NCBI RefSeq assembly: GCF_004323635.1
Contig: NZ_CP036515.1
Coordinates: 2,481,501 to 2,545,500, forward strand
Reading direction: 5' to 3'
Length of the DNA stretch: 64,000 nt
Source: Lichenihabitans psoromatis
GTDB taxonomy: Bacteria; Pseudomonadota; Alphaproteobacteria; Rhizobiales; Beijerinckiaceae
Part shown: positions 63,586 to 64,000 of the stretch, in pieces
How positions within the stretch are numbered: the first letter of the stretch is position 1
Layout of the letters: each line of letters begins with the position of its first letter
Position numbers and translations under genes: made by a program
Notes under the pieces: model-generated
The model's database searches: none
What the model was told of the DNA's origin: nothing
What the model saw: only the letters and a program-made list of their open reading frames with translations

Positions 63586-64000
63586 TCACGGGTGCTTGTG
63601 GATCGGGTCGACCCAATAAACCGCTTCGGGTGGCTCCACCGGGTCGACATTGGTGATGTTGACCACGATGGCTTCGTTGTCGGATCGGACCAGAACGCAT
63701 TCGAGCGGCTGGTCGGGGTCGGCGTTGATCTCTTGATGCGGCACGAAGGGTGGCACGAAGATGAAGTCGCCGGCTTCCGCCTCGGCCACAAATTCCAGCC
63801 GTTCTCCCCACCGCATACGCGCACGGCCGCGCACCACGAAGATCACGCTTTCGAGGTCGCCGTGATGATGCACGCCGGTCTTCGCATTGGGCTCGATCCG
63901 CACCGTTCCGGCCCAGATTTTCTGAGCACCGACGCGCGCATGATCGATGGCGGCCTGCCGGAACATGCCCGGCGTCTGCGGCGTGTTGGAATCGAGCTGG
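63586..64000 (-). CDS. Cupin-domain protein (5' end outside window)
   Basis: A small single-domain cupin of at least 138 residues. Metal-binding motif 1 is TGVHHHGDLESVIFVVRGRARM and motif 2 is GDFIFVPPFVPHQEIN. The frame stays open from the ATG at 63966 to the window edge (reading LDSNTPQTPG), and similar proteins carry such a stretch before that Met, so the true start is probably beyond 64000. Cupins of this type act as small dioxygenases, isomerases or sensors. Converging on the nitrogen-compound ABC importer, it may act on the same substrate; that is a guess. Confidence 0.8.
   Translation of the reverse strand, partial: QLDSNTPQTPGMFRQAAIDHARVGAQKIWAGTVRIEPNAKTGVHHHGDLESVIFVVRGRARMRWGERLEFVAEAEAGDFIFVPPFVPHQEINADPDQPLECVLVRSDNEAIVVNITNVDPVEPPEAVYWVDPIHKHP

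Overview
The window is a high-GC, gene-dense bacterial chromosome segment with almost every base in or next to a gene. The gene content points to an alphaproteobacterium of the Hyphomicrobiales (Rhizobiales). Evidence includes a class I lysyl-tRNA synthetase, rplS followed by leuC, an RpoH sigma factor of the RpoH2 type, SCO and UbiE/UbiB respiratory genes, the succinylase branch dapD/dapE, and a large hopanoid side-chain cluster (hpnL, M, I, J, K, N). A Beijerinckiaceae/Methylobacteriaceae-like host would fit. The species cannot be named from the sequence alone. No insertion sequence, prophage, CRISPR array or rRNA operon was seen; one tRNA gene (Arg, anticodon CCT) is present.

Positions 1-14.7 kb look accessory. 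The end of an acetyl-CoA synthetase gene is followed by a stump of an exported-protein gene (1280-1447) that stops abruptly at the neighbouring methyltransferase. Next come two small regulator modules with visible operators: an XRE/MmyB-type regulator with a methyltransferase, and a TetR regulator with a flavin monooxygenase broken by a one-base frameshift. Then two divergent blocks (4972-9298 minus, 9522-14505 plus) appear to form one catabolic system. They encode a binding-protein-dependent ABC importer, its ATPase, an SDR dehydrogenase, a PLP fold-III D-amino-acid lyase, a RidA imine deaminase, an M81/MlrC metalloenzyme and an RpiR regulator. I infer uptake and breakdown of a D-hydroxyamino-acid-like compound or conjugate. 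The substrate is not known.

From 14.9 to 39.6 kb most genes are housekeeping in short divergent or convergent groups: an AGE-family sugar epimerase, mutS, lysK-DUF952-pyrD (4-base overlaps), a RhuM-family gene, a processive membrane glycosyltransferase, SCO, hrcA, purS-purQ, leuC, rplS, rpoH, a lipoprotein M48 protease, a degenerate nuclease-like exported protein, tRNA-Arg, rsmJ, an ankyrin protein and a bestrophin-like membrane protein.

From 39.8 to 47.9 kb lies the hopanoid cluster: hpnL, hpnM, hpnI, hpnJ and hpnK on plus, with hpnN convergent on minus and a shared terminator. HpnI, HpnK and HpnJ build the glycosylated or cyclitol side chain; HpnN, and perhaps HpnM and HpnL, move or position the lipid.

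From 48.1 to 60.4 kb are rimM-trmD and a long minus-strand gene train (ubiE, ubiB, a formyltransferase, coaBC, dut, an Rrf2 regulator, cysK, a GST). Divergent from it are mutM and dapD-DUF805-dapE. The window ends with a three-gene nitrate/taurine-type ABC importer resembling transporters linked to urea/guanidine carboxylases, and a cupin gene cut by the window edge.
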